DNA of 7,870 nucleotides, from NCBI GenBank assembly GCA_023427705.1, contig JAEZAL010000143.1, positions 1 to 7,870 on the forward strand. The letters are read 5' to 3'. A model generated the notes under the pieces. The model did no database searches, was not told the origin of the DNA, and saw nothing but the letters and a program-made list of their open reading frames with translations. The stretch is from Bacillota bacterium. Lineage in GTDB: Bacteria > Bacillota > Clostridia > Clostridiales > Clostridiaceae. Shown piece after piece: positions 6,623-7,870 of this stretch (the first letter of the stretch is position 1; every line of letters begins with the position of its first letter). Both the position numbers and the translations under genes were made by a program.

Positions 6623-6633
6623 AACATTTACAA
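6605..6633 (-). promoter_or_regulatory. Sigma-A-type promoter of dhaKLM
   Basis: In the minus sense, TTGTAA (6628-6633) and TAAAAT (6605-6610) are separated by exactly 17 bp, a good match to TTGACA-17-TATAAT. Transcription would start near 6598, leaving a leader of about 49 nt that carries the dhaK ribosome binding site. The -10 lies inside an 8-9-8 inverted repeat (6598-6622), and the -35 overlaps a degenerate cre-like sequence. Confidence 0.6.
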
Positions 6634-6728
6634 CCTATTTTTTACATAACTTTAATATTTTTCTACAATATTGAACTACCATAATTATATTAAATAAAAT
6701 TTATTAATATTATCTTTTTTTAAAATAA

Positions 6729-6782
6729 ATGAAGCTATGGCATAATATAAAAATTAAATTTTATATTATGCCATAGCTTCAT
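6729..6782 (-). terminator. 24-bp perfect hairpin between mgsA and dhaK, probable mgsA terminator
   Basis: The arms 6729-6752 and 6759-6782 are exact inverted copies around a 6-nt loop (ATTAAA). The GAAGCTATGGC / GCCATAGCTTC base of the stem carries most of the GC. In the minus sense the hairpin starts 18 nt after the mgsA stop and is followed by TTATTTTA, an interrupted U-tract. It is longer than most intrinsic terminators and probably separates mgsA from dhaKLM, although some read-through is possible. Confidence 0.75.
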
Positions 6783-6800
6783 AAATAATTATTTATTTTA

Positions 6801-7253
6801 TTAAAAATTATCTTTACGAATACGGTTATAATAATCTATAACACTCTTATCATACTCTTTACTAATGTTAATAGATGTTAAAAGAAAATCTGCAGTTGAT
6901 TTACTCATAGCAACAGCTACATCATATAAAACTGCTATTCTTAGTAAGGCCTTAACATCTGGATCATGAGGTTGAGAAGTTAATGGGTCCCAAAAGAAAA
7001 TCATAATATCAATATCACCATTTACTATTGCAGCACCTATTTGTTGATCTCCTCCCATTGGTCCGCTTAAAAACCCTTGAACTTCTAATCCTGTCTTTTC
7101 ACTAATAAGTTTTGCAGTAGTTCCTGTTCCACAAAGCGTATGTTTGCTTAATTCTTCTTTATTTTCTTCCGCCCAATTAAGTAATGCTTCCTTTCTATTA
7201 TCGTGAGCAACAAGAGCTATTTTCTTAACTTTTCCCATTGTATAATCTTTCAT
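6801..7253 (-). CDS. mgsA: Methylglyoxal synthase
   Basis: A 150-residue cytosolic lyase that converts dihydroxyacetone phosphate into methylglyoxal and inorganic phosphate, the glycolytic bypass used when phosphate is limiting or DHAP accumulates. The protein is colinear with E. coli MgsA, offset by two residues. Motifs are ALVAHDN (H17, D18), LCGTGTTAKLI phosphate loop (40-50), SGPMGGDQQIGA with catalytic D69, FFWDPL (D89) and PHDPDVKALLR (H96, D99), followed by the C-terminal TADFLLTS. The length is typical. The start at 7253 has GGGGG 7 nt upstream. The in-frame ATG at 7307 would place coding sequence over the predicted -10, and the ATG at 7238 lacks a ribosome binding site. It has its own promoter and terminator, and lies directly upstream of dhaKLM, whose product DHAP is its substrate. 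Confidence 0.96.
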   Translation of the reverse strand: MKDYTMGKVKKIALVAHDNRKEALLNWAEENKEELSKHTLCGTGTTAKLISEKTGLEVQGFLSGPMGGDQQIGAAIVNGDIDIMIFFWDPLTSQPHDPDVKALLRIAVLYDVAVAMSKSTADFLLTSINISKEYDKSVIDYYNRIRKDNF

Positions 7254-7260
7254 AATCTTT

Positions 7261-7265
7261 CCCCC
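7261..7265 (-). promoter_or_regulatory. Unusual ribosome binding site of mgsA
   Basis: The only purine-rich block before the MKDYTMGKV start is GGGGG followed by AAAG, 7 nt from the ATG, rather than an AGGAGG type as used by its neighbours. It still decides the start in favour of 7253 over the ATG at 7238. Confidence 0.6.
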
Positions 7266-7298
7266 AATTAACCTATATAAATTTACATTATTAATAAA

Positions 7299-7327
7299 AT
7301 TATACATAATGAATGCTTATTTTACAA
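7299..7327 (-). promoter_or_regulatory. Sigma-A-type promoter of mgsA
   Basis: In the minus sense, TTGTAA (7322-7327) and a perfect TATAAT (7299-7304) are 17 bp apart, with TG directly before the -10. Transcription would start near 7292, giving a leader of about 38 nt. This places mgsA in its own unit, separate from the upstream GH94 gene, whose terminator lies just before the promoter. The -35 hexamer is identical to that of dhaKLM. Confidence 0.7.
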
Positions 7328-7377
7328 TCTTCTAAAAACCCCAGTGATTATTTTTAAAATATTTTACAATATAAAAA

Positions 7378-7413
7378 AGCCATATTACTTATAAATTAGT
7401 AAATAATATGGCT
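7378..7413 (-). terminator. Intrinsic terminator of the GH94 gene
   Basis: AGCCATATTA (7378-7387) pairs exactly with TAATATGGCT (7404-7413). The top of the stem can extend with a small bulge through ACT / AGT. In the minus sense the stem is followed at once by TTTTTTATATT, a classical U-tract. It begins 20 nt after the GH94 stop codon. Confidence 0.85.
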
Positions 7414-7433
7414 AACTTTAATTGTTATAAAAC

Positions 7434-7870
7434 TTATATTATAACTTCTATATTAAGACTTCCCTGGTCTTTTGGAATTAAATTATCCTTAGACTTTTCT
7501 CCATTTATAAAAGTCCCCTTATCTTCGCCTCTTTTAATTTTTATATTATAATCTTCTAAATCATTTTTAATAATGATATCATATTCTTTCCAGGTTTCTG
7601 GAATACATGGTTGAATTAAATATCCCTTACCTTCTATCTTTTTTAAACCTAAAATATCTTGAAGGCCCACCTTATACATCCATCCAGATGCTCCAGTATA
7701 CCAACTCCAACCTCCTCTTCCTCCATGAGGTTCTTTAATGTATACATCAGCACACATTACATAAGGCTCTACCTTATATCTTCTTGCTTCTAATTCTGTA
7801 TTAGAATGATTTATAGGATTTATCATATTATAGTACTTCCAAGCCTTAGTTCCCATACCTAGCTTTGTTA
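7434..7870 (-). CDS. GH94-family (cyclic beta-1,2-glucan synthase / beta-glucan phosphorylase-like) protein, C-terminal part only
   Basis: The frame is open to the window edge; 144 C-terminal residues are visible and the start lies beyond base 7870. The ATG at 7856 is internal, since TKLG precedes it in frame. The visible segment has the hallmark end of GH94 proteins, formerly 'glycosyltransferase 36': AWKYYNMINPINHS, then YKVEPYVMCADVY, then GGRGGWSWYTGASGWMYKVG and ILGLKK. The remainder is the beta-sandwich-like C-terminal tail (QPCIPETWKEYDI onward). In characterised GH94 phosphorylases the threonine of the W-x-TG motif helps bind phosphate, and it is kept here. The catalytic aspartate lies upstream, outside the window. 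The product could be a stand-alone phosphorylase (cellobiose, chitobiose or 1,2-beta-oligoglucan) or the end of a very large cyclic beta-1,2-glucan synthase. The CADVY and WYTGASGWMY wording leans to the latter or to beta-1,2-glucan enzymes. Confidence 0.85.
   Translation of the reverse strand, partial: TKLGMGTKAWKYYNMINPINHSNTELEARRYKVEPYVMCADVYIKEPHGGRGGWSWYTGASGWMYKVGLQDILGLKKIEGKGYLIQPCIPETWKEYDIIIKNDLEDYNIKIKRGEDKGTFINGEKSKDNLIPKDQGSLNIEVII

Noticed and set aside
6550..6627. N-terminal 26-residue extension of DhaK from an ATG at 6627
   Set aside because: It lacks a ribosome binding site, covers the predicted -10, and would shift H56, D109 and H218 away from the family numbering. The 6549 start has AAGGAGTG at 7 nt.
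6550..6800. Riboswitch or small RNA gene in the mgsA-dhaK gap
   Set aside because: Apart from the terminator stem, promoter and AT dyads, there is no recognisable conserved riboswitch core and the predicted dhaK leader is only about 49 nt.
7254..7307. N-terminal extension of MgsA from an ATG at 7307
   Set aside because: The first codons would overlap the TATAAT at 7299-7304, before the expected transcription start, and the extra residues are not seen in the family as I know it.

Overview
The window looks like a stretch of a low-GC Firmicute chromosome, most probably Clostridium sensu stricto. The coding sequence is very AT-rich, third positions are nearly always A or T, ribosome binding sites are strong AGGAGG types, intergenic DNA is extremely AT-rich, and the gene families are clostridial in character. 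The genus is an inference from composition and protein style; no species is claimed. I see no insertion sequence, integrase, tRNA, rRNA or CRISPR array.

Left half, plus strand: (1) the 3' part of a transmembrane methyl-accepting chemotaxis protein, already open at base 1, closed by a hairpin terminator; (2) a two-gene unit encoding a cytosolic type I phosphodiesterase/nucleotide pyrophosphatase-like enzyme of the alkaline phosphatase superfamily and a 12-TM UMF1-type MFS transporter, ending in a 17-bp terminator stem. The pair suggests a linked uptake (or export) and hydrolysis function, but the substrate cannot be read from sequence.

Convergence zone, about 4300-4505: no gene, but dense structure. 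It holds the MFS terminator, a GNRA-loop hairpin, and a mosaic of short purine-rich direct repeats (ATGAAAGAAT in the minus sense) alternating with small hairpins. A related purine-rich tract follows the chemotaxis gene.

Right half, minus strand, read from high to low coordinates: (3) the C-terminal end of a GH94 (old 'glycosyltransferase 36') protein, a cyclic beta-1,2-glucan synthase or beta-glucan phosphorylase relative, with a clear intrinsic terminator; (4) mgsA, methylglyoxal synthase, with its own sigma-A-type promoter and a 24-bp hairpin behind it; (5) dhaK-dhaL-dhaM, the complete three-subunit PTS-dependent dihydroxyacetone kinase, with its own promoter. Catalytic residues of DhaK, DhaL, DhaM and MgsA are all present, so these are probably working enzymes.

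Metabolic logic: DhaM passes phosphate from PEP (via EI and HPr, encoded elsewhere) to the ADP held in DhaL, and DhaL/DhaK turn dihydroxyacetone into DHAP. MgsA converts DHAP into methylglyoxal and phosphate. The two neighbouring minus-strand units therefore make and drain the same metabolite. Most of the window is ordinary clostridial metabolism. The parts most worth a second look are the dhaK promoter (an inverted repeat over the -10 and a degenerate cre-like sequence over the -35), the repeat mosaic in the convergence zone, and the phosphodiesterase/UMF1 pair.
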